64,000 bases of DNA from Paenibacillus sp. J31TS4 (GCF_018403265.1 NZ_BOSI01000003.1:434001-498000); one strand, 5' to 3'. Shown: positions 1 through 11,514, numbered from the stretch's first letter. Notes: generated by a model not told the origin, from the sequence alone. Program-made: numbers and translations.

Positions 1-219
1 GACGCCGGGCAGGTCGACGAGAACGATCAGTTCGTCCATCTGGATCAGGACATCGGCCGCCGGATAGAGGGGCGGACCATCCGGCTTTTCTTTGGAAAAG
101 AAGGGATGCTGCTTCAGCACCTCTTGCGCGTCCGCATGCTCGAGCATGTCCGGCCAGACGTCTCCGCCGGCCAGGTTTTTGGACAGCTCCAGCAGCTTTT
201 TGATCTTGTCCGCATTCAC
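1..219 (-). CDS. Hsp20/alpha-crystallin family small heat-shock protein, N-terminal part
   Basis: Only the first 73 codons lie in the window; the gene runs off the left edge. The start is GTG at 219, preceded by a strong GGGGAGGGG ribosome site. The visible end reads ADVLIQMDELIVLVDLPGV, the usual opening of the alpha-crystallin beta-sandwich (variant of 'ADVYETDDEIVVVADLPGV'), after an N-terminal arm of about 55 residues. Small heat-shock proteins bind unfolding proteins without ATP. It is divergent from four GerPA/GerPF-like spore genes; in Bacillus subtilis the coat Hsp20 gene cotP lies beside the GerPF-like genes ydgA and ydgB (recalled from general knowledge), so a spore-coat role is likely. 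The C-terminal half cannot be assessed. Confidence 0.75.
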   Translation of the reverse strand, partial: MNADKIKKLLELSKNLAGGDVWPDMLEHADAQEVLKQHPFFSKEKPDGPPLYPAADVLIQMDELIVLVDLPGV

Positions 220-411
220 GCCCGCTTCTCCCCTCCCCAGCTGATGGAGCGCCGGCACCCCCGCTCCTCGTCTCTTTACATACATATGTCCGCTCTCCGC
301 ATTTATTTGTCCTTCTTTACGGCCCCCTTCCGTCATAATGCGGGCAGGCCGGGAATATGCTGAACAGACGCACCGTCCCTACAATTGCCAAGCGGGAAAG
401 GAAGGAAGCTT
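220..411. promoter_or_regulatory. Divergent promoter region between hsp20-like gene and spore-protein genes
   Basis: This 192-base gap separates oppositely directed genes and must hold both promoters. On the minus strand a CATATGTAT stretch lies about 15 bases after an ATA, which loosely resembles mother-cell sigma-E/sigma-K elements, but neither consensus is fully met. No other motif stands out. Confidence 0.25.
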
Positions 412-684
412 ATGACGTCGTTTCAGCCGACGCAGATCAACATCGGAGGCATGACTATTCGTAATGCGGATCAGAACAGCACAATCTCCCTGGGATCGGT
501 ATGGGCCGTCAGCCGCAAGGTAACGGCCAAAAAAAGCCAGGGCTTCGGCCAGCAGTTGGCCGACCGGACCGTCCGCCTGTTCCCCATCGCCATGACGCTC
601 GACGACGATCTCGTGGACCAGCCGGGCCAATATGTCAAAGGAACCGTCTCCCGCAGCCCGCGTCCCGGCTCCGCACAATCTTGA
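412..684 (+). CDS. GerPA/GerPF-like small spore protein (paralogue 1)
   Basis: A 90-residue protein starting at the ATG after a GGAAAGGAAGGAAG ribosome site. The N-terminal half alternates hydrophobic and polar residues (QINIGGMTIRNADQNSTISLG), then comes a charged segment with a KSQGFG motif and a TLDDDLVDQPGQ stretch. These match the other three small proteins downstream: hydrophobic beta-like start, a small-residue xNxG turn, a NQG/SQGFG motif and an acidic D-x-D/ID tail. The pattern is that of the GerP family, structural proteins of the inner coat that let germinants through. It is first in a tight four-gene set. Family assignment is by pattern only; no membrane segment or signal peptide is present. 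Confidence 0.6.
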   Translation: MTSFQPTQINIGGMTIRNADQNSTISLGSVWAVSRKVTAKKSQGFGQQLADRTVRLFPIAMTLDDDLVDQPGQYVKGTVSRSPRPGSAQS

Positions 685-703
685 AGAGAGGGAAGGGTCG
701 GCC

Positions 704-967
704 ATGGCATTTCCAGCGCCTCAGATTGTCATCAACATCAATATCATCAAAGTAAATTCGTTCGAGAACGCCTCGGCGATCAACGTCGGCCAGAACGTGC
801 TGGCGGATTGGCACAACTCCGACAAGAAAACGATGGGGCTCGGCCAGAACATGGGGGACTGCAGTAATTTCGTCGGCACGAGGAGCTTCGTGGACGACCG
901 GGATCAGATCGACGCCCCCTCCCTGTTTGAATCGGGGCCTCTGCCCATACCGCTAACCAAGGAGTGA
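704..967 (+). CDS. GerPA/GerPF-like small spore protein (paralogue 2)
   Basis: An 87-residue protein. The start chosen is the ATG at 704, following GAGAGGGAAGGG; longer reading is possible but lacks a ribosome site. The sequence opens with a strongly beta-prone hydrophobic run (PQIVININIIKVNSFENAS), then INVGQN, a GLGQNMGDCS motif equivalent to the NQGxGExNGD motif of the next two proteins, and a DDRDQIDAPS acidic element. It sits 19 bases after paralogue 1 and 7 bases before paralogue 3, so co-transcription is very likely. It is inferred to be a spore coat or germination protein from family pattern and from the Hsp20 neighbour. Confidence 0.6.
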   Translation: MAFPAPQIVININIIKVNSFENASAINVGQNVLADWHNSDKKTMGLGQNMGDCSNFVGTRSFVDDRDQIDAPSLFESGPLPIPLTKE

Positions 968-974
968 GGAATCC

Positions 975-1208
975 ATGCTGTTCGCGCCCGTGGAAGTGAA
1001 CCTGCTGGGCTTCAAGGTCAATTCGCTCGACAATGCCGCTTCGATGACCGTCGGTCCGAGCCAGCACATCGATCTCTTCGTCTCCTACAAGCGGAACCAA
1101 GGCATCGGCGAACAGAATGGGGACGACTCCCCGATGGTGCTGCCGGTCTCCTGGGTAGCCGACGCCGACTGGATCGACAGCCCCTCCCGGAAGATCAGCA
1201 TCCTGTAA
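975..1208 (+). CDS. GerPA/GerPF-like small spore protein (paralogue 3)
   Basis: A 77-residue protein with a good ribosome site (AAGGAGTGAGG) before the ATG. Key segments are VEVNLLGFKVNSLDNAAS, MTVGPSQ, the motif VSYKRNQGIGEQNGDDSP and the tail DADWIDSPS. It is closely related to the following gene: both share LLGFKVN, VSYKRNQ and the acidic 'WID/VID' end, and are nearly equal in length. This points to a recent duplication. Like its neighbours it lacks enzymatic motifs and is read as a structural spore-layer protein made in the mother cell. Confidence 0.6.
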   Translation: MLFAPVEVNLLGFKVNSLDNAASMTVGPSQHIDLFVSYKRNQGIGEQNGDDSPMVLPVSWVADADWIDSPSRKISIL

Positions 1209-1237
1209 CGCAAGAAGAGCGACGAGGAGGCGAACCG

Positions 1238-1474
1238 ATGATTTTCTTCACCCCCATGCAGATCAATCTTCTCGGCTTCAAGGTCAATACGGTAGACAAT
1301 TCTTCCGTAGTGAATGCAGGCTCGCTGCAATACATCGACCAGTTCGTGTCTTACAAGCGTAACCAGGCATTCGGCGAGCTGAACGGCGATCTGTCGCCCA
1401 CCAGCCTGCCGATCTCGAACGTCACCGATCCCGATGTGATCGATTCCGCATCCAACAAGACGAGTGCCATATAG
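1238..1474 (+). CDS. GerPA/GerPF-like small spore protein (paralogue 4)
   Basis: A 78-residue protein after a GAGGAGGCGAACC ribosome site. It has QINLLGFKVNTVDNSS, VVNAGSLQ, the conserved VSYKRNQAFGELNGDLSP and the tail DPDVIDSAS. It is the nearest relative of the preceding 77-residue protein. The 270 bases that follow hold only weak inverted repeats and no convincing terminator; the set seems to end here because the next gene is an unrelated AraC regulator with its own ribosome site. Confidence 0.6.
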   Translation: MIFFTPMQINLLGFKVNTVDNSSVVNAGSLQYIDQFVSYKRNQAFGELNGDLSPTSLPISNVTDPDVIDSASNKTSAI

Positions 1475-1745
1475 CCCGTTCGAGGAGGCCTCCTTTTTCG
1501 GGTCCGGCAAGCGCCGGGTCCTCCGTCTTTTCGTCTATTCGTCTATTCGTCCCGTGTACGCGCGGTGCCGCGCATGCGGGCTCTTTTTGTGTGTCCGGAA
1601 TCCACGTCTTATCCTTCCTATGCCCATCCCTGTGCGGAGCCCCAATGCTGCGCCAATCGTCCTCTTTTTGAGCGCCGAGTCCTTCCTCCCGCCCCGCTCC
1701 ATCCACTATGATGGGAGTAATCTATGAGCAAAGGAGCGGTCCTCC

Positions 1746-2576
1746 ATGGCGGTCAGCATCCACGAGCACATCCGGTTCTCCCTCTACCAGGTCAACGACT
1801 TCGGCTATTCCACCCATCGCCTCTACCAAGAGGCCCAGCCCTTTGTGTCCTTCTCCTTCATCGCGGAGGGCTCGCTGCGGACGATAGCCGACGGCAAGAG
1901 CGACGCCGCCCGGACCGGCGACGTCATGGTCCATCGGCCGCATATCCCCTTCTCGGTCTACTCCGACAAGCCCGGCACCCATATGTACGTGAACCTGACG
2001 CTCAGCGTAATGGACCAGGTCGACTTCTTCCAGCTGTATCCCTTGCCGCGCGTCGTCACGCTGCTGAATCCGCTGCAGTACGAGCAAACCTTCCTCCTGC
2101 TCAAGTCGGTTTGGAACCGGCCGGAGGACGGCCTGCGGGACATGCAGTCGACGATGCTCACCTTCCAGCTGCTGAACGAGATTCTCGAGAGCGCCCGGAT
2201 CGGGCAGCAGAAGAGAATGGACGAAGAGCCGGCCTCTCCCGACCGCCTCGCCCCGGTCATCCCGTATATCGAAGCGAATCTGCGGCAGCGGATCACCCGC
2301 GAGGAGCTGGCCCGGCTTGCGCACCTCAACCCGGTCTATTTCAGCCGGCTGTTCCATAAGGTTTACGGCATTCCGCCGATGACGATGGTCCACAAGCTGC
2401 GAATGAAGCGCGCCCTTCAGCTGTTGGACAACCCTGATTACACGATTGAGAGAATCGCCTCGGAATGCGGCTTCTACGATGCTTCCTACTTCAACCGGAT
2501 GTTCCAGCGCGACTACAAGATGACGCCCGGCCTGTTCCGCAGGAAGCTGGCGGCCAGCAAGAGGACATTCTCCTGA
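1746..2576 (+). CDS. AraC-family transcriptional regulator
   Basis: A 276-residue one-component regulator. The N-terminal ~150 residues form a cupin-like sensing domain (AEGSLRTIADGKSDAARTGD, then VMVHRPHIPFSVY, typical of AraC sugar-binding domains). The C-terminal ~100 residues carry two helix-turn-helix units: ITREELARLAHLNPVYFSRLF and YTIERIASECGFYDASYFNR, ending in MTPGLFRR, close to the family signature. The ATG follows AAAGGAGCGG. The next gene in the same direction, 135 bases away, is a sulfatase, and further on lies a sugar importer with a second AraC-type regulator, so it probably senses a sugar linked to this locus. Target and ligand are unknown. Confidence 0.9.
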   Translation: MAVSIHEHIRFSLYQVNDFGYSTHRLYQEAQPFVSFSFIAEGSLRTIADGKSDAARTGDVMVHRPHIPFSVYSDKPGTHMYVNLTLSVMDQVDFFQLYPLPRVVTLLNPLQYEQTFLLLKSVWNRPEDGLRDMQSTMLTFQLLNEILESARIGQQKRMDEEPASPDRLAPVIPYIEANLRQRITREELARLAHLNPVYFSRLFHKVYGIPPMTMVHKLRMKRALQLLDNPDYTIERIASECGFYDASYFNRMFQRDYKMTPGLFRRKLAASKRTFS

Positions 2577-2711
2577 GGCGCCGCACAAAAAGTTACAATT
2601 CTACAACCAAGAGTTGCGGGAGTACATTGAGCGAAAGCGGTTCCAATTTTACAGTAAGAACAGGGAACATCCAGCAGGAAATTAGAACACGCCGGAAAGG
2701 GATGAAGCCGC

Positions 2712-4118
<1,407 letters not shown>

Positions 4119-4133
4119 TGATAGCCAGACGAC

Positions 4134-4167
4134 CGATAACCCGCGCTCCTCGCGGGTTATCGTTTTT
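4134..4167 (+). terminator. Rho-independent terminator after sulfatase gene
   Basis: A perfect 12-base-pair stem (CGATAACCCGCG paired with its complement) around the loop CTCCT is followed by five T residues. It closes the AraC-sulfatase unit before the membrane AraC regulator. Confidence 0.93.
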
Positions 4168-4200
4168 CCGCCGACTTGATTCGAAAGGAGATCGGTTCGT

Positions 4201-6462
4201 ATGAGAAGAACTAGACTGCCGCTGTTCTATCACTATCTGCTCTCCTACGTCATTCTCCTGCTGATTCCGATTCTGCTCATCGGCCTGCTTATCTACCAGC
4301 GCTTCGTCGGGATTCTCCAGGAGGAGATCGCGCTCGGGCACCGCCACGTGCTGGAGCAGGCGAGGACCGCTTTTGCCGCCCAGATTGACGAAATGAACAA
4401 GATCGCTATCGACATCTCGTCCAAGCCCGAGCTCACGCCGGAGAAGCTGAACCGGTCGATGTCCTATGCCATCGACGCGATGCAGACGCTCCGCTACACG
4501 GCCGCCAATCCGTTCACCCGCCAGCTTGTCCTGTATCTCAAGGACAGCGACTACATGTACGCCTCTCATACGACATATCCCGTCTCGCTGTTCGCAAGCG
4601 ACATCTACCGGTTCCGCGACTGGCCCGCCGAGAAATTCCTGCGCGACCTTCGCAGCCTGACCAAGCCGCAGCTGCGTCCCGCGGAGCCTCTCGTCTCCAA
4701 GGAAATCAGCTCGGAACGTGCTCTGACCTACCTCGTGCCGGTTCCCTACAACAGCCCGAATCCGTACGGCGCGGTGCTCTTCTTCGTGGAGGAGGAGTCG
4801 GTCCGGAAGCTGCTGGAGGGTGCGCTGGAGGAACGCAACGGCAACTCCGTGATCGTCGGCCCGGACGGCCGGATCGTCGCGGCGCTGCACCATGAGCCCT
4901 ACCTGGAAACTCCCGCGTTCCGGGAAACGATCCAGGCAGCCCGCAGCGGGACAACGGTCGCCTCGTTTCAGGACCGGTCGTACGTCGTCTCGGCGCTAAG
5001 CCCGGGAGCGAGCGGCTGGACGTATGTGACGCTTCTGCCGGAGGCCGATTTTATGGCCAAAGTGAATCAGGTGAGGACTCAATTCTTCCTCTCCGTGCTT
5101 GTCGTCCTGGCGATTGGCAGCGTTTTCATCTACATCCTGATGCGCCTGAATTACCGGCCGGTCGATCAGCTTCTCGCCTACATCGGCAGGCACTGGGGCG
5201 ATGCGGTACGCAATCTGCACGAGGCAAGCGGCAGAATCAGCCGGCTGGCCGAGGACCACCGGCTGCTCCGGTCCAAGCTCGACAGCAGCAGGGAGGCGGC
5301 ACGCCAGCATCTGCTGCTCAACCTGCTGCGCGGCCGGGTCTCCGACCGCGAGCGCTTCCTCGCGGAGGGCGCCGAGGTCGGCCTCGTCTTTACAAAGCCG
5401 CTGTTCTTCGTCGCGATCGTCGACTGCGGGTCCGAATCCGGCTCCCCGGACGAGGCCGACCCCGAACGGTGCAGGATCGAGAGCCGATTCCGGCACTATC
5501 TGGAGAGCTACCGGGTAGACACGACGGACGCCGGCAAACTGACCTTCCTGTGCGCGGTCTCCCCCGAGGAGCTGCCGATCCGGGACCGGCTCCTCCAGCA
5601 GCTGCACCGGGAGCTGGCGGACGGTCTGGGCATGAAGGTGACGCTAGGCGTCGGCGACCTGTGCGGCGACATCGGCCAGGTCGGCAAATCCTATATCGAG
5701 GCGGCCACCGCCCTCGATTACAAGCTCATCCGCGGCAACAACTCGCTCATATCCTACGGGGACATTCAGGCGGAGCATTCCTCGGCCTCCTGGTATCCGA
5801 AGGAAGAGCTGGAGCTGCTCGTGCTGCAGATGCAGCGCGGAGATCTAGTGAAGGTCGAGAGCGTCCTGGAGCAGCTGCAGAGCCAGCTGCAGGAGCGGCC
5901 GCTGCCGCTGCACATCGCCCGCTGCATCTGCTACGACATCCTCGGCTGCCTGCTCAAGACACACGACCGGCTGCGGCCGCTGCCCGCGGGCGGCTTGTCG
6001 TATCCCGACGTCTTCGCCCTCGCCAAGTTTGACACGATGCATGACCTCGTCTCGCTCGTCCGCCGCATCTGCCTCCTGATCAAGGAGTCCGCGGAAGCCG
6101 GACAGGGGCGGGAGCGCGGCGAAGCGGACGCCTGGATCGCCTATATCCAGAGCTGCTACCAGGACCACGGCTTCTCCGTGCAGCGGATGGCCGAGCACTT
6201 CGCCGTCTCCCGCTCGCACCTGATCGCCTCGTTCAAGAAGCAGACCGGCCAGACGGTCATGGACTACATGGATCACTATCGGCTGGAGCGGGCCAAGGAG
6301 CTGCTCGCGGAGAGCGACCTGCAGCTCAAAGAGGTCGTGCAGCGGATCGGCTATTACGACGTGTCCAGCTTCATCCGCAAATTCAAACAGCGGCTGCAGA
6401 TGACGCCCGGCGAATTCCGCCGGCTGCAGGCAGCCCGGGAGACTTCCGCCGAACCTTTGTGA
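4201..6462 (+). CDS. Membrane-anchored AraC-family regulator (YesS/YtdP-like)
   Basis: A 753-residue protein. One transmembrane helix lies near residues 12-32 (HYLLSYVILLLIPILLIGLL) and a second near 297-315 (FFLSVLVVLAIGSVFIYIL); the ~260 residues between form an extracellular Cache-like sensor. A cytoplasmic ~330-residue region follows, then a C-terminal AraC DNA-binding domain with FSVQRMAEHFAVSRSHLIASF and QLKEVVQRIGYYDVSSFIRKF, ending MTPGEFRR. This architecture is standard for regulators next to LplB/YtcP/LipO sugar importers in Paenibacillus, where an outside sugar or its lipoprotein activates transcription. ABC genes begin 255 bases downstream in the same direction. The ATG follows GAAAGGAGATCGG. 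Confidence 0.92.
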   Translation: MRRTRLPLFYHYLLSYVILLLIPILLIGLLIYQRFVGILQEEIALGHRHVLEQARTAFAAQIDEMNKIAIDISSKPELTPEKLNRSMSYAIDAMQTLRYTAANPFTRQLVLYLKDSDYMYASHTTYPVSLFASDIYRFRDWPAEKFLRDLRSLTKPQLRPAEPLVSKEISSERALTYLVPVPYNSPNPYGAVLFFVEEESVRKLLEGALEERNGNSVIVGPDGRIVAALHHEPYLETPAFRETIQAARSGTTVASFQDRSYVVSALSPGASGWTYVTLLPEADFMAKVNQVRTQFFLSVLVVLAIGSVFIYILMRLNYRPVDQLLAYIGRHWGDAVRNLHEASGRISRLAEDHRLLRSKLDSSREAARQHLLLNLLRGRVSDRERFLAEGAEVGLVFTKPLFFVAIVDCGSESGSPDEADPERCRIESRFRHYLESYRVDTTDAGKLTFLCAVSPEELPIRDRLLQQLHRELADGLGMKVTLGVGDLCGDIGQVGKSYIEAATALDYKLIRGNNSLISYGDIQAEHSSASWYPKEELELLVLQMQRGDLVKVESVLEQLQSQLQERPLPLHIARCICYDILGCLLKTHDRLRPLPAGGLSYPDVFALAKFDTMHDLVSLVRRICLLIKESAEAGQGRERGEADAWIAYIQSCYQDHGFSVQRMAEHFAVSRSHLIASFKKQTGQTVMDYMDHYRLERAKELLAESDLQLKEVVQRIGYYDVSSFIRKFKQRLQMTPGEFRRLQAARETSAEPL

Positions 6463-6717
6463 GGGCCCGCCGCCGAATGATACTGACGAGGCGGCACGCT
6501 TCCGAACCGCTGGCCGGGCAGGCCAGCTGGACGCCCATCGGTCCTTTCCTCCGGCTCGGATGGAGCCCTTGCACAGCCAGCCAAGTCAGGCGGCACAAGG
6601 GCTCACGGCCTCCGGACGATTCGCCGATCGGCTGACCGATTCGCATATTTACGCCCGCCCGGCCCGGCGGCTATTCTGGAGTTGCTTGAACCGACACAAT
6701 CAGAGGGGGGGTTGTCT

Positions 6718-7680
6718 TTGAAGCAAGCGCAACCGAATACCGTGCGGGCGCTGCCCGTCACCCGAGCCCGGTCCCGTTCCTCCGTCTGGAAGCGGATCGG
6801 CAGAACGTACGAATTGTATTTGTTCCTGCTGCCAACGTTGATCTACTTCCTTATCTTTCATTACGGTCCGATGTATGGACTCCAGATCGCCTTCAAAAAC
6901 TTCATCGCCATCAAGGGCATCTGGGACAGCCCGTGGGCGGGCTTCACCCATTTTGAACGGTTCTTTAACTCGCCGCAGTTCACCATTGTGCTGAAGAACA
7001 CGATCCTGCTCAACCTGTACGAGCTGGCGGTGTCGTTCCCCGTTCCGATCGTCCTGGCACTCCTGCTCAACCAGATCCAGCACATGCGCTTCAAAAAGTG
7101 GGTCCAGACCGTCACCTACGCACCGCACTTCATTTCCGCCGTCGTCATCGTCGGCATGCTGATCGCCTTCCTCTCCCCGCGAAGCGGACTCGTGAACGAG
7201 GTGATCAAGGTTTTTGGAGGCGATCCGGTCTACTTCATGGCCCGGCCCGAATGGTTCAAGACGATCTTCGTCTTCTCGGGGCTGTGGCAAAATGCTGGCT
7301 GGTCGATGATTATTTATTTGGCAGCGCTTACAAGCGTCAGTCCGGATCTGCACGAAGCTGCCATCATGGACGGCGCCAACAAGTACCAGCGCATCTGGCA
7401 TATCGACCTGCCTTCGATTCTGCCGACCGTCACCATCCTGCTTATCCTGAACGTCGGCAGCTTCATGACCGTCGGCTTCGAGAAGGTCTACCTGATGCAG
7501 AACGCGCTCAACATGGATGCCTCCGAGGTGATCCAGACCTACGTGTACAAGTCGGGCCTCTTGAGCGCCCAGTACAGCTACAGCGCCGCCGTCGGCCTGT
7601 TCAACGCAGGTGTCAATTTCATCCTGCTGATCACCGTCAATACGATTGCCAAGCGGCTGAAGCAGAACAGCCTGTGGTAA
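6718..7680 (+). CDS. Sugar ABC importer permease, LplB type
   Basis: A 320-residue inner-membrane permease with about six transmembrane helices. The helix LYLFLLPTLIYFLIFHYGPM near residue 40 and the EAA loop (ALTSVSPDLHEAAIMDGANK, with the conserved A-x-x-D-G-A) show the MalF/LplB-type permease family that works with an ABC ATPase. The preferred start is TTG at 6718, seven bases after AGAGGGGGGG; TTG at 6712 and 6682 are also in frame. It is followed 37 bases later by its partner permease and then the binding lipoprotein. No ATPase gene is present, as is common in these systems, which share an MsmK-like ATPase encoded elsewhere. Confidence 0.9.
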   Translation: MKQAQPNTVRALPVTRARSRSSVWKRIGRTYELYLFLLPTLIYFLIFHYGPMYGLQIAFKNFIAIKGIWDSPWAGFTHFERFFNSPQFTIVLKNTILLNLYELAVSFPVPIVLALLLNQIQHMRFKKWVQTVTYAPHFISAVVIVGMLIAFLSPRSGLVNEVIKVFGGDPVYFMARPEWFKTIFVFSGLWQNAGWSMIIYLAALTSVSPDLHEAAIMDGANKYQRIWHIDLPSILPTVTILLILNVGSFMTVGFEKVYLMQNALNMDASEVIQTYVYKSGLLSAQYSYSAAVGLFNAGVNFILLITVNTIAKRLKQNSLW

Positions 7681-7717
7681 GCGCCGCCCATCCCGCACCC
7701 GAAAGGAGGAACCCGCC

Positions 7718-8611
7718 TTGCGTGTCTCCCAAAAAAGCCGATTCGACCGCCTGTTCGATCTGGCCAACTATACGTTCATGACTCTCCTCATGCTGGCGGT
7801 GCTGTATCCGCTCTACGTCGTCGTCATCTCGTCTATCAGCGATCCGGACAGCGTGAACACCGGAGGCGTCTGGCTGCTGCCCAAGGGCATCACCTTCGAG
7901 GGGTACCACCGGATCTTCCTGGAGGATAAGATCTGGACCGGCTACAAGAACACACTGCTCTATACCTCGGTCGGCACCGCCCTGAACGTCGTCCTGACGC
8001 TGACGGGAGCCTACGCCCTCTCCCGCTCCGATCTGGTGGGCCGCCAGTTCTTCATGTTCCTGATCGTCTTCACCATGTTCTTCGGCGGCGGCCTCATTCC
8101 CACCTACCTGCTCATCAAGAACCTGGGCATGACGAACACGATCTGGTCGCAGATCGTGCCGGGAGCGGTGACGGCCTACAACATCATTATCGCCCGCACG
8201 TTCTTCCAGACGACCATTCCGAAGGAGCTGCAGGAAGCGGCCGAGATGGACGGCTGCTCCATCACCCGCTTCTTCCTGAAGATCGTCCTTCCCTTGTCGC
8301 TGCCGATCGTGGCGGTCATGGTGCTGTTCAATGCCGTCGCCCACTGGAACGCCTACTTCCCAGGGCTGATCTATCTGCGGGACGAGACGCTGTATCCGCT
8401 GCAGCTCGTCCTCCGGGAGATCCTGATCGTCAACGAGGCTCCGGCCGACTCCGTGGTCGCGGGTGCCGGGGATGACGGCGGCATGCTGCGGATAGTCGAC
8501 ATCATGAAGTACGGCGTCATCATCGTATCAAGCCTTCCCGTCCTCGTGCTGTATCCGTTCCTGCAGCGGTATTTTGTGAAGGGCATCATGATCGGCTCGT
8601 TAAAGGGATAA
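7718..8611 (+). CDS. Sugar ABC importer permease, YtcP type
   Basis: A 297-residue permease, partner of the preceding gene. It has six predicted helices (for example FMTLLMLAVLYPLYVVVISSIS near residues 22-43) and the EAA motif IPKELQEAAEMDGCSITRFF. The segment VWLLPKGITFEGYHRIF is typical of the MalG/YtcP side. The ATG/TTG region follows AAAGGAGGAACCCGCC; the first in-frame codon after it is TTG at 7718. The two permeases form the membrane channel for the substrate delivered by the lipoprotein encoded next. Confidence 0.9.
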   Translation: MRVSQKSRFDRLFDLANYTFMTLLMLAVLYPLYVVVISSISDPDSVNTGGVWLLPKGITFEGYHRIFLEDKIWTGYKNTLLYTSVGTALNVVLTLTGAYALSRSDLVGRQFFMFLIVFTMFFGGGLIPTYLLIKNLGMTNTIWSQIVPGAVTAYNIIIARTFFQTTIPKELQEAAEMDGCSITRFFLKIVLPLSLPIVAVMVLFNAVAHWNAYFPGLIYLRDETLYPLQLVLREILIVNEAPADSVVAGAGDDGGMLRIVDIMKYGVIIVSSLPVLVLYPFLQRYFVKGIMIGSLKG

Positions 8612-8647
8612 TCCACTCTTCTTCCATATCCAGAAAGGGGAATGCAA

Positions 8648-10267
8648 ATGCGCATGAAGAAGCTCCTCCCGCCCGTCCTGCTCCTGTCTCTCGCTTCGGG
8701 GGCGGTCCTCGCCGGCTGCTCCAAGGAGCCGGAGAACGGAGGCAAGTCCACCGCCCAAGCGGAAAGCGAGGCGATCGGAACCGGCTACCCGATCGTCAAA
8801 ACCAAGCTGAACCTGAAACTCGTCACCGCCAAGACGCCGCAGCAGAAGAAGAGCACGGACCAGCTAAAGGTCGTGCAGGATATGGAGCAGCTCACCAACA
8901 TCCATATCAACTGGGACGCGTCCGACCAGGGCTATCAGGAAAAGAAGAACCTGATGTTCGCAAGCGGTGACCTGCCCGACGCCTTCTTCGGAAGCGGCAG
9001 CCTGACCGATTCGGATATTCTCAAATACGGCACCCAGGGGATGCTCATTCCGCTCGAGAAGCTGATCGACCAGTATGCCCCCAACATCAAGAAAATGCTC
9101 GAGAAGCAGCCGGACGTAAAAAAAGTCATCACCGCGCCGGACGGCCATATCTACTCGATTCCGACCGTCATTACGGAAGGCGCCAACGAGCTCGGCGAGG
9201 TACTGTTCGTCAACAAGCAGTGGCTGGATAAGCTCGGCCTCTCCGTGCCGACGACCACCGCCGAATTTGAGCAGGTGCTCAAGGCATTCAAGGACAAAGA
9301 TTTGAACGGCAACGGGAAAAAGGACGAGATTCCGTTCAGCTTCGTGAACGGCAACCAGCTGAACGGCATCTTCGGGCTGTACGGCGCGTTCGGCCTGCCC
9401 GACAACGCCTCGCACATCATGCAGAAGGACGGCAAGGTTTCCTATATCGCCACCCGCCCGGAGTTCAAGGAGGCGACCGCTTACTTCCATTCACTCTACA
9501 AGCAGGGCCTGATCGATCCCGAAGCGTTCACCCAGGACCGCAACGTCTACTTCTCCAAAGGGCGCGGCAAGGACGGCCCGGTGTTCGGCGCGTTCACCGG
9601 CTACAACGCCGAGAACGTCGTCGGCCCGGAGAACGCCAAGAGCTATGTCCCGATTGCGCCGCTCAAAGGGCCGCAGGGCCACCAGCTCGTGAACATGTAC
9701 GAGATTCTCGCCGTCTCCAAGATGGGCTTCGCCATCACGTCGAGCAACAAGCACGTGCCGGAGACGATGCGCTGGATCGACACCGTGTTCGACGAGCGCC
9801 ATTCCGTCGAGTGGCAGTTCGGCCCGGTTGGGGTCAACTTCAAGGAAACAAACGGCGACAAGTACGAATACCTGCCGACGCCGGCCGGCATGAGCTATGA
9901 CGACTTCCGCTGCACGGAAGCCCCCTGCTTCGGCGGTACCGGTGCAATTCTTGAAGACACGTATAAGAAAATTGAACTCTCCGACAAGATCAAGACCCGG
10001 CTCTCCTACTTGCAGATCTACCAGCCGTTCATGAAGAAGCATACGCTCCCGGCCGGCATGTTCTTCACCGTGGAGGACTCCGACCGTCTGAGCGTCCTCG
10101 ATACCGACATTACCGGCTACGTGAAGAAGAAGCAGTCCCAGTGGGTCATCGACGGCAACATCGACGCCGAATGGGATGGCTACCTCGCGCAGCTCAAGAA
10201 GAGCGGTCTCGACGAGTTCATCCAGATTTACCAGCGGACCTACGACCGATTCCAGTCGATCAAGTAA
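8648..10267 (+). CDS. Sugar-binding lipoprotein of ABC importer, LipO type
   Basis: A 539-residue extracellular solute-binding protein. The N-terminus is a lipoprotein signal: basic RMKK, a hydrophobic core, and lipobox L-A-G-C with Cys near residue 25, where a diacylglycerol is attached. The long mature part (about 515 residues) with GNGKKDEIPFSFVNG and VWIDTVFDE-like segments matches the large LipO/YtcQ class. ATG at 8648 is preferred because it lies seven bases after AAAGGGG; ATG at 8642 and 8654 are in frame. It ends 53 bases before a terminator. Ligand is unknown, but the upstream sulfatase suggests a sulfated carbohydrate. Confidence 0.92.
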   Translation: MRMKKLLPPVLLLSLASGAVLAGCSKEPENGGKSTAQAESEAIGTGYPIVKTKLNLKLVTAKTPQQKKSTDQLKVVQDMEQLTNIHINWDASDQGYQEKKNLMFASGDLPDAFFGSGSLTDSDILKYGTQGMLIPLEKLIDQYAPNIKKMLEKQPDVKKVITAPDGHIYSIPTVITEGANELGEVLFVNKQWLDKLGLSVPTTTAEFEQVLKAFKDKDLNGNGKKDEIPFSFVNGNQLNGIFGLYGAFGLPDNASHIMQKDGKVSYIATRPEFKEATAYFHSLYKQGLIDPEAFTQDRNVYFSKGRGKDGPVFGAFTGYNAENVVGPENAKSYVPIAPLKGPQGHQLVNMYEILAVSKMGFAITSSNKHVPETMRWIDTVFDERHSVEWQFGPVGVNFKETNGDKYEYLPTPAGMSYDDFRCTEAPCFGGTGAILEDTYKKIELSDKIKTRLSYLQIYQPFMKKHTLPAGMFFTVEDSDRLSVLDTDITGYVKKKQSQWVIDGNIDAEWDGYLAQLKKSGLDEFIQIYQRTYDRFQSIK

Positions 10268-10320
10268 GGTGGAGCAGAAGACGCTGCCTGCCGCTGAGTG
10301 GGAAGGACCGCACAACAGAG

Positions 10321-10356
10321 GAAGCCCGCCGCCCCTTAGAGGGCGGCGGGCTTTCG
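10321..10356. terminator. GC-rich terminator hairpin after the ABC importer
   Basis: AAGCCCGCCGCCC pairs over 13 bases with GGGCGGCGGGCTT around a six-base loop, with a short T stretch on the plus strand (CTTTCG). It lies between the importer operon and a possible small minus-strand gene and could serve both. Confidence 0.75.
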
Positions 10357-10360
10357 TGCG

Positions 10361-11467
<1,107 letters not shown>

Positions 11468-11514
11468 CGGAAGTGCGCGGACCGGCAGAACCAACGAATA
11501 AAGGAGGCTTGGCA

